NCBI RefSeq assembly: GCF_001510665.1
Contig: NZ_LMTI01000006.1
Coordinates: 278,516 to 342,515 of the forward strand
Length of the DNA stretch: 64,000 nucleotides
Reading direction: 5' to 3'
From: Bacillus sp. FJAT-27445
Lineage (GTDB): Bacteria; Bacillota; Bacilli; Bacillales; Cytobacillaceae
The position numbers and the translations under genes were made by a program. Within the stretch, counting starts at the first letter, position 1, and each line of letters opens with the position of its first letter. Below the pieces are notes generated by a model. That model was given only the letters and a program-made list of their open reading frames with translations, made no database searches and was not told where the DNA came from. Positions 28,550 through 37,214 of the stretch are shown in pieces.

Positions 28550-29527
28550 CTACCTCCGTTTGACCTTTTTGTCCAACCGTTCCCATTTCCGCAGATGCGG
28601 ATAAGGATCAAATGCCCATTCTGTATAGCCATTGTCTTTGTACATTCCGTAATGGAGATGGGGTGGGAACTTGCCAGATGTCCCCGGCGGCCCGTACCCC
28701 GAGCTGCCCACTCCGCCAATCAGTTTTCCAGGCTCGACAACGTCGCCAACATTAATTTCCTTTGCAAAACCGCTCATATGGGCATAGTAGTGGTAATTGT
28801 TATTTAAATCCCTGATGCCGATTCTCCAGCCGCCAAACCGGTTCCAGCCCTTCATTTCGACAATCCCGTAGCTTGTCGCCCGGACTGGCACGCCATAGCC
28901 TGCAAATATATCGGTCCCCTCATGCATGCGGCGGCCACCCCAGCCCCGCGCATCGCCCCATGTATTTTTATAGCTATGGTTGCTTCGATAGGGGACAGGA
29001 AAGGCGTTTCCATCCATGTCAATCCGATTAAATTGGTTGAAAATCTTTGCAAACCCCATGATAATTCCCACAGCTTTGTCACGGTGATAATATTCCCAAA
29101 GGGCAATTCGGAAGTTATCGTTGTCGGACCCGTACTTTAGGATATGGTTTGCAAAAGCCTGAAGAACATCCTCATCCTCAGAACGGCTTGCTTTTCCGTT
29201 ACCGTTTCCGTCAATTCCAGTCCCGCCGAAAAAAGCGATTGAGATAGGATTCCTATCCTCATAATTCGGATTTGCGGGACCAGCCCAGTCTTCAGAGGAA
29301 AAATAAATTGAAATGGCGCCTTCGGGGTCAGGCAGGTCTTTTCTCGCCATCCGGACATTCCGCTCATAACGATCGACTGCGGCAATATAATACCATGGAA
29401 TCCTTGTTGCCGCTTCTGTCTTTTTATAAAGCTGCATTCGGGTTTTATCCAAATCCGGTTCCTCGGCCAAGGTAAGTGTGCTTCCGGCCAAAGTAAAAGA
29501 AAGTGCCAGTAATAACAATATTCTCAT
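28550..29527 (-). CDS. lytH: LytH-like M23 cell-wall endopeptidase
   Basis: A 325-residue secreted M23 peptidase. It has a short signal peptide (LLLLALSFTLAGSTLTLA), a long central region and a C-terminal LytM domain with the zinc motif HEGTD and the catalytic HLHYG. In B. subtilis LytH (YunA) cuts L-Ala-D-Glu links in spore cortex peptidoglycan during sporulation, and it lies in the same yun region. It reads toward the NSS transporter and is divergent from lipA. A GGAGG site precedes the start. Confidence 0.9.
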   Translation of the reverse strand: MRILLLLALSFTLAGSTLTLAEEPDLDKTRMQLYKKTEAATRIPWYYIAAVDRYERNVRMARKDLPDPEGAISIYFSSEDWAGPANPNYEDRNPISIAFFGGTGIDGNGNGKASRSEDEDVLQAFANHILKYGSDNDNFRIALWEYYHRDKAVGIIMGFAKIFNQFNRIDMDGNAFPVPYRSNHSYKNTWGDARGWGGRRMHEGTDIFAGYGVPVRATSYGIVEMKGWNRFGGWRIGIRDLNNNYHYYAHMSGFAKEINVGDVVEPGKLIGGVGSSGYGPPGTSGKFPPHLHYGMYKDNGYTEWAFDPYPHLRKWERLDKKVKRR

Positions 29528-29725
29528 ATCAGGAACCTCCTTTCCAGCTTGCTCACGGCCGGCTTGTACGGCCCGTTCATTTTTGTTTATTTTGCCTCGG
29601 ATCCTATAGCTTCATAAGGCACAATAATTGCCAACCAAGGGGGCCTTACCCTTGAAGGGCATACTTATAGTATGGTACAGTTTCAAAAGAGAATAGTATT
29701 GTACATAATTATTGGAGTGGATATC

Positions 29726-30652
29726 ATGACAGCTGAGAAAAAGCCGTTGCGGAAGCCTGAATGGCTGAAAATAAAACTGAATACGAATGAGAACTATACC
29801 GGGCTTAAAAAAATGATGCGCAATAAAAACCTCCATACTGTGTGCGAAGAAGCGCGCTGTCCGAATATTCATGAGTGCTGGGCAGTTAGAAGAACGGCTA
29901 CCTTCATGATTCTCGGCGACACTTGTACTCGTGCCTGCCGTTTCTGTGCTGTTAAAACCGGCCTTCCAACCGAGCTTGACCTGCAGGAACCGGAACGCGT
30001 AGCGGATTCCGTTTTTCAAATGAACCTGAAGCATGCGGTCATCACTGCCGTTGCCCGGGATGACCTCCGTGATGGCGGAGCCGCCGTTTTTGCCGAAACA
30101 GTACGGGCAATTCGCAGGAAAAATCCTTTTACGACCATCGAAGTGCTTCCATCCGATATGGGCGGCGTTGAAGAAAATCTACGGATGCTTATGGATGCCC
30201 GCCCGGATATCTTGAACCACAACATCGAAACAGTCAGGAGCCTTACACCGAGAGTTCGTGCCCGGGCTACATACGACCGCTCGCTTGAATTCCTGCGCCG
30301 TGCAAAAGAAATGCAGCCGGACATTCCAACGAAATCCAGCCTGATGATCGGTATCGGCGAAACCTGGGAGGAAATCCTCGAGGTAATGGATGACCTGCGC
30401 GCAAACAACGTTGAAATCATGACCATTGGGCAATATTTGCAGCCTACTAAAAAGCATTTGAAAGTTGAAAAATATTACACTCCGGACGAATTTAATGAAC
30501 TGAGGAAAATTGCGTTGTCAAAAGGCTTCAGCCACTGTGAAGCCGGTCCGCTTGTCCGCTCTTCCTACCATGCCGACGAACAGGTGAATGCTGCCGCAAA
30601 AGCAAGGGCCGCAATGGCTGAGGCAGCCGGAAGCGAGGCAGTTGAGGCGTAA
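29726..30652 (+). CDS. lipA: Lipoyl synthase
   Basis: A 308-residue radical-SAM enzyme that inserts two sulfurs into the octanoyl group on GcvH and other lipoyl domains. It has both cluster motifs: [12 protein letters not shown] for the auxiliary cluster and [12 protein letters not shown] for the radical-SAM cluster, and it ends near the conserved RSSYHADEQ. The ATG at 29726 follows TTGGAGTGG. Depends on Fe-S supply, here from suf. Terminator follows. Confidence 0.97.
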   Translation: MTAEKKPLRKPEWLKIKLNTNENYTGLKKMMRNKNLHTVCEEARCPNIHECWAVRRTATFMILGDTCTRACRFCAVKTGLPTELDLQEPERVADSVFQMNLKHAVITAVARDDLRDGGAAVFAETVRAIRRKNPFTTIEVLPSDMGGVEENLRMLMDARPDILNHNIETVRSLTPRVRARATYDRSLEFLRRAKEMQPDIPTKSSLMIGIGETWEEILEVMDDLRANNVEIMTIGQYLQPTKKHLKVEKYYTPDEFNELRKIALSKGFSHCEAGPLVRSSYHADEQVNAAAKARAAMAEAAGSEAVEA

Positions 30653-30682
30653 ACCAGTCCTAGTCAACATACTGATTAAAAT

Positions 30683-30712
30683 AAGGCATCCGTTTCTGGC
30701 GGATGCCTTTTT
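30683..30712 (+). terminator. Terminator after lipA
   Basis: Arms AAGGCATCCG and CGGATGCCTT with a T-run. Confidence 0.9.
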
Positions 30713-30719
30713 GTTGTCT

Positions 30720-30890
30720 AGGAAGTTATAAAATAGATCATTGGGGATAACTCGAAATAAGGTATTGTAATCCAGCTCCAGCACCTAGCCCCTCGAGGTC
30801 TTAAGCCGGTTCCCTCCGGAGGGCAGGCCCGTCCTGCGGGTCCCGTCTTAATCTGGTCGGGGCTGACCAAGGCGCTTGCGCATTTTGTTC
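30720..30890. repeat. Dispersed GC-rich intergenic repeat (copy 1)
   Basis: Begins AGGAAGTTATAAAATAGA, continues through CTCGAAATAA, TTGTAATCCAGCTCC, CCCGTCCTGCGGG and ends GGCGCTTGCGCATTTTGTTC. The same blocks in the same order occur at 46494-46690. Similar elements are widespread in Bacillaceae intergenic regions. Confidence 0.75.
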
Positions 30891-30978
30891 CGATTGGTGA
30901 TCTCAGTGCCAGGAAGATCAGTGCTGTAACAGCTTACTGGCACACATTCATTCACGCCAATCCCCATCGCCTGTACAC

Positions 30979-31617
30979 TCACCGCTTCATACCGCCATTC
31001 ATGTCTTCCCGAGTTTCGCCATTTTCATTTTCCGATGAATTGATTCTTGCGCCCTGTGGAGATTTTTTCATTTCCTTTATTACCGCCGCAATGGCTTCAT
31101 TCGCATTATTAGTTTGCGTTGTCAGGCTAGTAAGAGTTTCGACATCCAGCATAAGGGTTTTGTTGTCTGAAACATAGACATGGAAAAATCGCGGAACTCG
31201 TGAAAGCGCAGTTCTCTTAACCTGGTCGGCTGTCAAAAAGCGGTCATTCGAATCCGTTTCTTATGCGACAAGCACCTCTTTATCCGTCACAAGCACCGCC
31301 ACATCATTCACATTTGGAAGGTCCGTACTCATCCTGCTAATATCCTTCGCAATTTGCTGCCTGTCAAGCGAAGGATAGTGGCCCATCCCGGATTTGTCCC
31401 CCATGATTGGACTTTTTTGATGGCGATAGTAACCGAACCTCTGCGACTTATCAGCCCGCTTCTTATTATTGAGATCTCCGTAGACCTCCGAACGGCGGTT
31501 ATCAGGGTGCAAATGCCCCCCCCCGCCATAATTGTCGCCCTTCGGATTGTCCTGGCATCCGGCAAGCAGCATCGAGAACAGGCCGGCAGCCAAAAGCTGC
31601 TTCATCATTCGCAACAC
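30979..31617 (-). pseudogene. yutC: YhcN/YlaJ-type sporulation lipoprotein, broken by an in-frame stop
   Basis: The N-terminal part (31617 to 31261) has a signal peptide and lipobox (FSMLLAGCQDN) and reads to VTDKEVLVA, where a TAA (31263-31261) interrupts. The same frame then continues with ETDSNDRFLTADQVKR and VPRFFHVYVSDN to a stop at 30979, which together make a normal YhcN-family protein like B. subtilis YutC, next to lipA and yutD. The TAA probably replaces a tyrosine codon. It is therefore a nonsense pseudogene, a read-through case or a sequence error. Total length would be 213 codons. Confidence 0.8.
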
Positions 31618-31722
31618 CTCCTACGAAAAGTATTGCCATATCAAAGCTTTTTTCTATTAGTAATTGATTGGGAATCGGTTATAATGGAAAAAGAGGATTT
31701 GCCCGCAAATGAGGTGATAGGA

Positions 31723-31998
31723 ATGATCATTGTAAATAACACCGCTTACGAAGTCATAGAGGAGTATAGGGACGGTTTCAATGAGGATGCCTTCAAGGAA
31801 AGATATAGTGAAATCCTTGCAAGGTATGATTATATTGTCGGAGATTGGGGATACGGGCAGCTCCGCCTGCGCGGATTTTTCGATGACCAGAACCAGAAAG
31901 CCACCTTTGACACCAAAATCAGCACACTCACCGAATACCTATACGAATTTTGCAACTTCGGCTGTGCTTACTTTGTCGTAAAGAAAATCAAGAAATGA
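31723..31998 (+). CDS. yutD: YutD (DUF1027) family protein
   Basis: A 91-residue cytoplasmic protein with the strongly conserved core YIVGDWGYGQLRLRGFFDDQ and ATFDTKISTL followed by NFGCAYFV. Function unknown. The ATG at 31723 follows GAGGTGATAG; an ATG at 31684 would add 13 residues. It is divergent from the broken yutC. Terminator follows. Confidence 0.88.
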   Translation: MIIVNNTAYEVIEEYRDGFNEDAFKERYSEILARYDYIVGDWGYGQLRLRGFFDDQNQKATFDTKISTLTEYLYEFCNFGCAYFVVKKIKK

Positions 31999-32011
31999 TT
32001 CTTTTTGAAAA

Positions 32012-32042
32012 AAAGGAGCAGCCATAAACCGGCTGCTCCTTT
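32012..32042 (+). terminator. Terminator after yutD
   Basis: Arms AAAGGAGCAGCC and GGCTGCTCCTTT. Confidence 0.85.
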
Positions 32043-32091
32043 GCCTTAACTACAGGGGTGCTGCGGGATAAAACCGGCCAGCCAGCCCGTG

Positions 32092-32358
32092 TTAAATAAT
32101 CTCCGCCAAAAACGAGCGAAGCTCCTCCGCGTCCTCCTCCGATAGCTGGAACGCATGTTCAATATACCCTTCTTCCTTTAGGTCGTCTTCGCCAATAATC
32201 GCAAACCTGCTGCCCTGCATATCAAGGACAAGGGTCTTGCCATAATGCCGCCCGGTCTGGGTTAAGGCCAGGTCGAACCTGCTGTTTTCGCCAACAAAGC
32301 TAACGAACCTTGTTTTCGAAGCTTCTGTATCATCATATAAGAAAAAACGTTCTCCCAT
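32092..32358 (-). CDS. DUF3055 family protein
   Basis: An 88-residue protein that begins MGERFFLYDDTEASKTRF and continues GKTLVLDMQGSRFAIIGEDD and AFQLSEEDAEELRSFL, a pattern I match to DUF3055. Function unknown. AAGGAGAAGG lies before the ATG at 32358; the ATG ten codons earlier is less likely. Confidence 0.82.
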   Translation of the reverse strand: MGERFFLYDDTEASKTRFVSFVGENSRFDLALTQTGRHYGKTLVLDMQGSRFAIIGEDDLKEEGYIEHAFQLSEEDAEELRSFLAEII

Positions 32359-32518
32359 TTTCCTTCTCCTTTTATAAAAAGTCTCCATCCCATCTTACCA
32401 AAATTCCTGACTGAATTGAATGTCGACAACTTTATTAAAAAAGCAAAGCGAAAAACACGAATAAATGTCAAATTGTGTTACAATACGAATACAGACACAT
32501 CGGAGAGGAATGAAACGA

Positions 32519-33820
32519 ATGGTCCGTCAGTATGTGGCAAAGGCCACCCAACTTTTGCAATGGGGCAAGATTGTGCTTCCCCTATCTACCATAAAGTTTT
32601 TCCCTCCGCAATTCGTCATAAGAAATCCTGTAGCACAAGGAGTTAAAGTTGCCTTTCGCGAGGGTTATGAGGCGGCTGTTATCGTATTTAACCTTAAAAA
32701 TATAAAAGAGCTTGCCGATTTCCTCGGCCCGGCGGAATTTCCTAAATTCATGGGCAGGTTCAAGCATCTGTTCCGCGAGGCGATTGAAGCCGAGGTTGAC
32801 CAGAAGGATATTATTACTCTTCACGACTTTTATGGGGACGGACTATCCCTGTATATTCGGGTAGGAAATGACCGGAACGGGCTATCCGCAATCGACTCCA
32901 TCATGAGAAAGGTAGCGGGCCGGGGCAGAAGGGATATCCACACTGAATTCCCCCAAGCTCAAATGGTCCTTGAAACCGGTTATATGTTTGTTGAAAAGAA
33001 GCATTATTCAATTCACGAAGCCATCCTGAAAGCCCATCAACAGGCGGTTGCGATGGCGGAAAAGAGAATTCAATCCGAATTCAATGAAATGCTCTTCATT
33101 ATGAGCAAAATCATTTCACAAAAAGAAATCTTCCTGCTTGCCCAGCCAATTATCGATGTGGCCACAAATGAAATACGCGCCTGGGAAATGCTTACGCGCG
33201 GCCCGGCAGGCACGATGCTCGAGAACCCATTCACGCTTTTTTCCGTCGCGAGGCAGACGGGGAAGCTGTATGAGCTTGAGCTGGTTGTCCTAGAGAAGGC
33301 TCTTGAGGAAATCAGGAAATTCGAATGCAAGCAGGATATCTTTATTAACTTCACCCCGCTGACGCTTGGAAACGCACAGTTCATCCGTGACGTCAAAAAG
33401 CTGATGCTTACGTATAAGAATATTTCTCCGAAGCAAATTACATTTGAAATAACCGAACGGGATTCGATTGAAGAAATGAAGGACTTTACTTACAATATTA
33501 AAGTGCTCCGCTTGATGGGATTTAGGATTGCAGTTGATGACACGGGTTCCGGCTATGCTAGCTTGAATACAATCAATGAAGTAATGCCCGACATCATCAA
33601 AATCGACCGTTCCGTCATAGAGGACATCGACAAGAACTCGGTGAAGGAATCGATGCTTAAGGGGCTTTTACTTGTCGCAAGGGAGGCTGGCTCCCTAGTG
33701 GTCGCTGAAGGCATTGAAAACGAGGAAGAGGCATCCGTCCTAACCCGGAACAAGGTTGACCTCGCCCAGGGCTATTTCTATGCCAAGCCGGCTATGCTGA
33801 CCAAAAAAATCGCAACATAG
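32519..33820 (+). CDS. EAL-domain c-di-GMP phosphodiesterase with degenerate N-terminal domain
   Basis: A 433-residue protein. The N-terminal half looks like a degenerate GGDEF-type domain (LHDFYGDGLSLYI about residue 101). The EAL domain begins near residue 203 and keeps its metal and catalytic residues: E223 in AWEMLTR, N277 in INFTP, E310 in FEITERD, D340-D341 in VDDTGSGYASL, K361 in IKIDRS, E397 in AEGIE and Q417 in QGYFYAKP. It should hydrolyse c-di-GMP. There is no membrane segment. The ATG at 32519 follows GGAGAGG. It ends 13 bases before yutE. Confidence 0.88.
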   Translation: MVRQYVAKATQLLQWGKIVLPLSTIKFFPPQFVIRNPVAQGVKVAFREGYEAAVIVFNLKNIKELADFLGPAEFPKFMGRFKHLFREAIEAEVDQKDIITLHDFYGDGLSLYIRVGNDRNGLSAIDSIMRKVAGRGRRDIHTEFPQAQMVLETGYMFVEKKHYSIHEAILKAHQQAVAMAEKRIQSEFNEMLFIMSKIISQKEIFLLAQPIIDVATNEIRAWEMLTRGPAGTMLENPFTLFSVARQTGKLYELELVVLEKALEEIRKFECKQDIFINFTPLTLGNAQFIRDVKKLMLTYKNISPKQITFEITERDSIEEMKDFTYNIKVLRLMGFRIAVDDTGSGYASLNTINEVMPDIIKIDRSVIEDIDKNSVKESMLKGLLLVAREAGSLVVAEGIENEEEASVLTRNKVDLAQGYFYAKPAMLTKKIAT

Positions 33821-33833
33821 GGAAGTGGACGGT

Positions 33834-34271
33834 ATGTACTTTGTCGATCGTGAACAATTGGAGCAAAGACTCATCTATATTGAACAGCTTTCTGAGCTGT
33901 TCAGGTCACAGAAAAGCTGGGAGTCCCCACTTGAAAAAGCCGCCCTGGAACGGGTAGCCCATATGCTGGCCGAAGCGGTGCTTGATGTCGGAAATGCGAT
34001 GATTGACGGCTTCATCATGCGCGATCCTGGCAGCTATGAGGATATTATCGACATTCTTTTGGATGAAAAGGTAGTTGGAGATGCGGTAGGAGAAAATCTG
34101 AAGGTGCTGGTTTCCCACCGGAAGCAGCTCGTTCAGTTTTATACAGACATCGACCACGGGCAGCTTGCGGCTGATCTGGCTGCCCAACTTGAAGGAATTG
34201 AGGCTTTTCCAGGGCTGGTCAGGACATACCTCGTCAACGAGCTGGGTCCCGTATCTGCTTTTAAAAAATAA
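33834..34271 (+). CDS. yutE: YutE-type HEPN (DUF86) protein
   Basis: A 145-residue all-helical HEPN-domain protein. It has the conserved NAMIDGFIMRDPGSYEDIIDIL tract and ends ELGPVSAFK. The HEPN RNase motif R-x4-H-Y reads HRKQLVQFY, with glutamine in place of histidine, so RNase activity is doubtful. No MNT nucleotidyltransferase partner lies beside it. GGGAAGTGG precedes the ATG at 33834. Probably co-transcribed with the EAL gene. Confidence 0.86.
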   Translation: MYFVDREQLEQRLIYIEQLSELFRSQKSWESPLEKAALERVAHMLAEAVLDVGNAMIDGFIMRDPGSYEDIIDILLDEKVVGDAVGENLKVLVSHRKQLVQFYTDIDHGQLAADLAAQLEGIEAFPGLVRTYLVNELGPVSAFKK

Positions 34272-34280
34272 CGATTCACC

Positions 34281-34312
34281 ATGGGCCGCAAATCAGCGGC
34301 CCATTTCTTTTA
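34281..34312 (+). terminator. Terminator after yutE
   Basis: Arms ATGGGCCGC and GCGGCCCAT with a T-rich tail. Confidence 0.85.
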
Positions 34313-34344
34313 TTGATATTATACCTAGCTGGGAGTGATTCGAG

Positions 34345-35109
34345 TTGAAACAATATAAAGGCTATATGATTGACCTCGATGGAACAATGTACAGAGGAGC
34401 CGAACGAATTGATGCGGCTTCCGATTTTATAAAAAGGCTCCTTAAAAAAGGAATTCCCTATTTGTTCGTCACGAATAATTCAACACGGACCCCAGCCCAG
34501 GTAGCCGAAAAACTCCGCTCCTTCGATATACCGGCAAATAATGAGCAAGTGTTTACCTCAAGTCTTGCAACTGCCAGTTTTATTGCAGACCAAAAACATG
34601 GGGCTTCGGTTTATATGATTGGGGAAGAAGGGCTCCGAGATGCCCTCCAGGCGAAAGGGCTTGTCCCGGCAGGAGAGGATGCCGATTATGTTGTTGTCGG
34701 GCTCGACAGCAAATTGACCTATGAGAAACTTGCCGGAGCCTGCCTTGCAATTCGGAACGGGGCACACTTCTTTTCTACCAACGGCGACCTCGCCGTTCCG
34801 ACCGAGCGTGGCATGCTGCCAGCAAACGGGGCGATTACAGCGGCCATATCCGCCTCCACCGGGGTAATGCCAACCTTCATCGGGAAGCCAGAATCCATCA
34901 TCATGGAGCAGGCGTTAAAGGTGCTTGGAACAAAGAAGGACGAAACCATCATGGTCGGCGATTATTATGATACCGACATCCTGGCGGGAATGAATGCGGG
35001 CCTTGACACCCTCCTTGTCCATACCGGGGTAACAAGCAGCGAGCTATTGGCAAATTACGAAAAGAAACCGACTTATTCAATTTCTTCCCTTGATGAATGG
35101 GTCGTTTAA
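34345..35109 (+). CDS. yutF: NagD-type HAD-IIA phosphatase
   Basis: A 254-residue HAD-IIA hydrolase. Motif I is MIDLDGTMYRG, motif II YLFVTNNSTRTP, motif III FIGKPESIIMEQA and motif IV MVGDYYDTDILAGMNAGL. The family dephosphorylates small sugars, nucleotides or p-nitrophenyl phosphate; the true substrate is unknown. It starts at TTG with GGGAGTGAT upstream. A two-way terminator separates it from convergent yutG. Confidence 0.93.
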   Translation: MKQYKGYMIDLDGTMYRGAERIDAASDFIKRLLKKGIPYLFVTNNSTRTPAQVAEKLRSFDIPANNEQVFTSSLATASFIADQKHGASVYMIGEEGLRDALQAKGLVPAGEDADYVVVGLDSKLTYEKLAGACLAIRNGAHFFSTNGDLAVPTERGMLPANGAITAAISASTGVMPTFIGKPESIIMEQALKVLGTKKDETIMVGDYYDTDILAGMNAGLDTLLVHTGVTSSELLANYEKKPTYSISSLDEWVV

Positions 35110-35118
35110 CAGGTATGC

Positions 35119-35149
35119 AAAAGTCCAGCCGACTGCCGGCTGGACTTTA
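35119..35149. terminator. Bidirectional terminator between yutF and yutG
   Basis: Arms AAAAGTCCAGCCG and CGGCTGGACTTT with T-runs on both strands. Confidence 0.88.
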
Positions 35150-35163
35150 TTTTATTATTATTG

Positions 35164-35664
35164 CTATTCTCCATTTTCGGCACGATGGGCAAGCCGGCTA
35201 GAGGCCGCTGCCGCAACTGCTCCAACAATATCATCAAGGAAGGTATGGACCTCACCGGTTGATTTATCGTTCAAACGCCTAAGGATCCCGGGCTTTTGCT
35301 TATCGATATATCCATAGTTCGTAAATCCGATTGAACCATATACATTCACGATTGAGAAGGCAAGTATTTCGTCAACGCCGTACAGGCTTTCATCTGTTTT
35401 AATAATGGACAGAAGAGGCTCCTCCAAAAGGCCTTTCTCGGCCAGCATATCGAGCTGGATGCCTGTAATGATCGCATTCTGTACCTCCCTTTTTGAAAGA
35501 ACCCGTTCCACATTGTGGAGGCAGTCTTCAATTTTCAAGTCTTCATGGTATTTTTGCTGCAAGAAATAAACGAGGTCAGCGATATCCTGTACCTCGACCC
35601 CCCGCTCCTTCAGCCACTTGCGGGCGGTAGTTTCTGTTAGGTTTTCCTTCTTCATCTCAGACAT
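35164..35664 (-). CDS. yutG: Phosphatidylglycerophosphatase A-related protein YutG
   Basis: A 166-residue protein of the PgpA-like family. The signature is visible at the end: DKQKPGILRRLNDKSTGEVHTFLDDIVG. Unlike membrane PgpA, the Bacillus form is soluble, and its role is not well settled. AAAGGTGAC lies before the ATG at 35664. Confidence 0.87.
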   Translation of the reverse strand: MSEMKKENLTETTARKWLKERGVEVQDIADLVYFLQQKYHEDLKIEDCLHNVERVLSKREVQNAIITGIQLDMLAEKGLLEEPLLSIIKTDESLYGVDEILAFSIVNVYGSIGFTNYGYIDKQKPGILRRLNDKSTGEVHTFLDDIVGAVAAAASSRLAHRAENGE

Positions 35665-35986
35665 GTGGTAGTCACCTTTCCCCGTAATTTTCACTATATA
35701 TATACCCTTTTTCTTTACATTATGCCTGACCTCCCCAAAAGGAACAAATTTGGGGATTCTTTCTTATGCTTCGCAAAAGCCGCCAATTCATCCTGTTTTT
35801 TTAAAAAAGGGACATTTGAACTCTACACTGATAAGGAATGGTAAGTAAAAAACCATCGTAAGGACAGGGTTTTTAAGACTCAAGTAAATTTTCACAGCTT
35901 TAAAAAAACAGATGCCAACGTCTGGAAAACAAGTTTGCCTTTTTCAGGCATATACATAATAGGGAAGCGGAAAGGCAGGTGGTTTA

Positions 35987-36994
35987 ATGCTCGGGAAAGT
36001 GCTTGAAAAATTATATGGGGTTACGACTGGTGAATACATGAGGGTAGAATCCTACGATGCATTCAGGGGAAATGGCTTTTATTACGTAGTGGCCAATGCG
36101 AGCGGAAAGGATGAAGAGGAGGCCGCGGAGCTGCAAAAAATCGCCGCCCATTTAACGGCGTATGGGGACCGTAATGTTCCGGCGGTCCTTCCGACCAAAA
36201 GCGGAAGCATTGTTGCCAATTGGGAAGGGGGCCCGTTCTGCCTGCTAGCCTCTGGTCCCCCAGCCAAGCAGGGGCAAATGCGGCTGGGGCGGAAGCTGGC
36301 GAGGTTTCACGAACGGGGAAGGATGGTCCCATTCCAGGTCGAAAAAACAACGCGGATTGGACAGTGGAAGCAGTTATGGGAAACGAGGCTCGACCAGATG
36401 GAAAAGGTATGGTCGGAGCGAATTTTTCAGCCGGCAGCCGATGAATTTGAACGATTGTTCATTGAATCGTTCCCCTATTACACAGGCATGGCTGAAAATG
36501 CAATTCAATATCTTGTTGATACGGAGCTTGATGAGGAGGCGGAGGCGATTGATGGCGGAACTGTCTGCCACAATCGGTTTTCGGAAACTTCATGGGGAAA
36601 GCAATATATTATCAAGAACCCTTTGGATTGGGTTTTTGACCATCGGAGCCGTGACCTGGCTGAATGGAGCAGAAGCCGTTTTTTTCACAACAGCAGGACG
36701 TGTGGACCCGATATCGCACAGTTTTTTTCGGATTATCGCAGTGTAGCTCCTCTGTCAAAGTTCTCGTGGAGGCTCCTTTATGCAAGGCTCCTGTTTCCGC
36801 TTCATTATCTCGAAACCATTGAAGCTTACTACAGTTCCAATAGGGAATCAGTCCAGAAGGCGCTTGAGGACCGGCTTATTGCCATTCTAAAACAGACCGC
36901 CGACTATGAACAATTCGCCACGGCCTTTTTTGCCACAGCAGGTTCGCCCTTTACAACCGTGCTTCCAAAGCCGGAGTGGCTTGTGAACCGTTAA
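35987..36994 (+). CDS. yutH: Spore coat-associated protein YutH
   Basis: A 335-residue protein of the CotS/YutH kinase-like group found in the endospore coat. It shows DGGTVCHNRFSETSW, like an aminoglycoside-phosphotransferase catalytic loop with HNR in place of HGD, then KNPLDWVFDHRSRDLAEW. Catalysis is doubtful; a structural role is likely. AAAGGCAGGTGG precedes the ATG. Expression from a late sporulation sigma factor is expected, but I could not fix a promoter. Confidence 0.85.
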   Translation: MLGKVLEKLYGVTTGEYMRVESYDAFRGNGFYYVVANASGKDEEEAAELQKIAAHLTAYGDRNVPAVLPTKSGSIVANWEGGPFCLLASGPPAKQGQMRLGRKLARFHERGRMVPFQVEKTTRIGQWKQLWETRLDQMEKVWSERIFQPAADEFERLFIESFPYYTGMAENAIQYLVDTELDEEAEAIDGGTVCHNRFSETSWGKQYIIKNPLDWVFDHRSRDLAEWSRSRFFHNSRTCGPDIAQFFSDYRSVAPLSKFSWRLLYARLLFPLHYLETIEAYYSSNRESVQKALEDRLIAILKQTADYEQFATAFFATAGSPFTTVLPKPEWLVNR

Positions 36995-37043
36995 CTCCTA
37001 ATCGCCCGCCATAATGTGGTACTATATGGTTGTGACTGGTAAG

Positions 37044-37184
37044 CCCGATTGGTGATTAAAAGAGAAACGAGCCGCAGTGTCCTTCAGCGGCTTAGTTGAA
37101 CCAATCGGGTCTACGCGCCAGCGTAGATTCTAGCGGGAGTAGAACGGGAAAAACCATCAGTGGGGAAAGAAACCCCACTGATGG
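37044..37184. repeat. Structured repeat with ACCAATCGGG stem and CCATCAGTGGGG hairpin
   Basis: CCCGATTGGT (37044) and ACCAATCGGG (37100-37109) form a 10-bp stem around an inner hairpin GCCGC/GCGGC. At 37154-37184 CCATCAGTGGGG and CCCCACTGATGG form a perfect 12-bp hairpin. Related units occur at 51284-51370 and, reversed, at 58782-58844. Confidence 0.8.
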
Positions 37185-37214
37185 AAGATTCATGCCATTA
37201 TAGGAGGGAAAGAA

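Noticed and set aside
28385-28807. 140-codon plus-strand frame
   Set aside because: It runs across the direct repeats and then lies antisense to lytH, which has clear M23 motifs.
33834-34271. HEPN/MNT toxin-antitoxin pair
   Set aside because: No MNT nucleotidyltransferase is adjacent, and the HEPN motif has Gln for His, as I recall it for the B. subtilis homolog.
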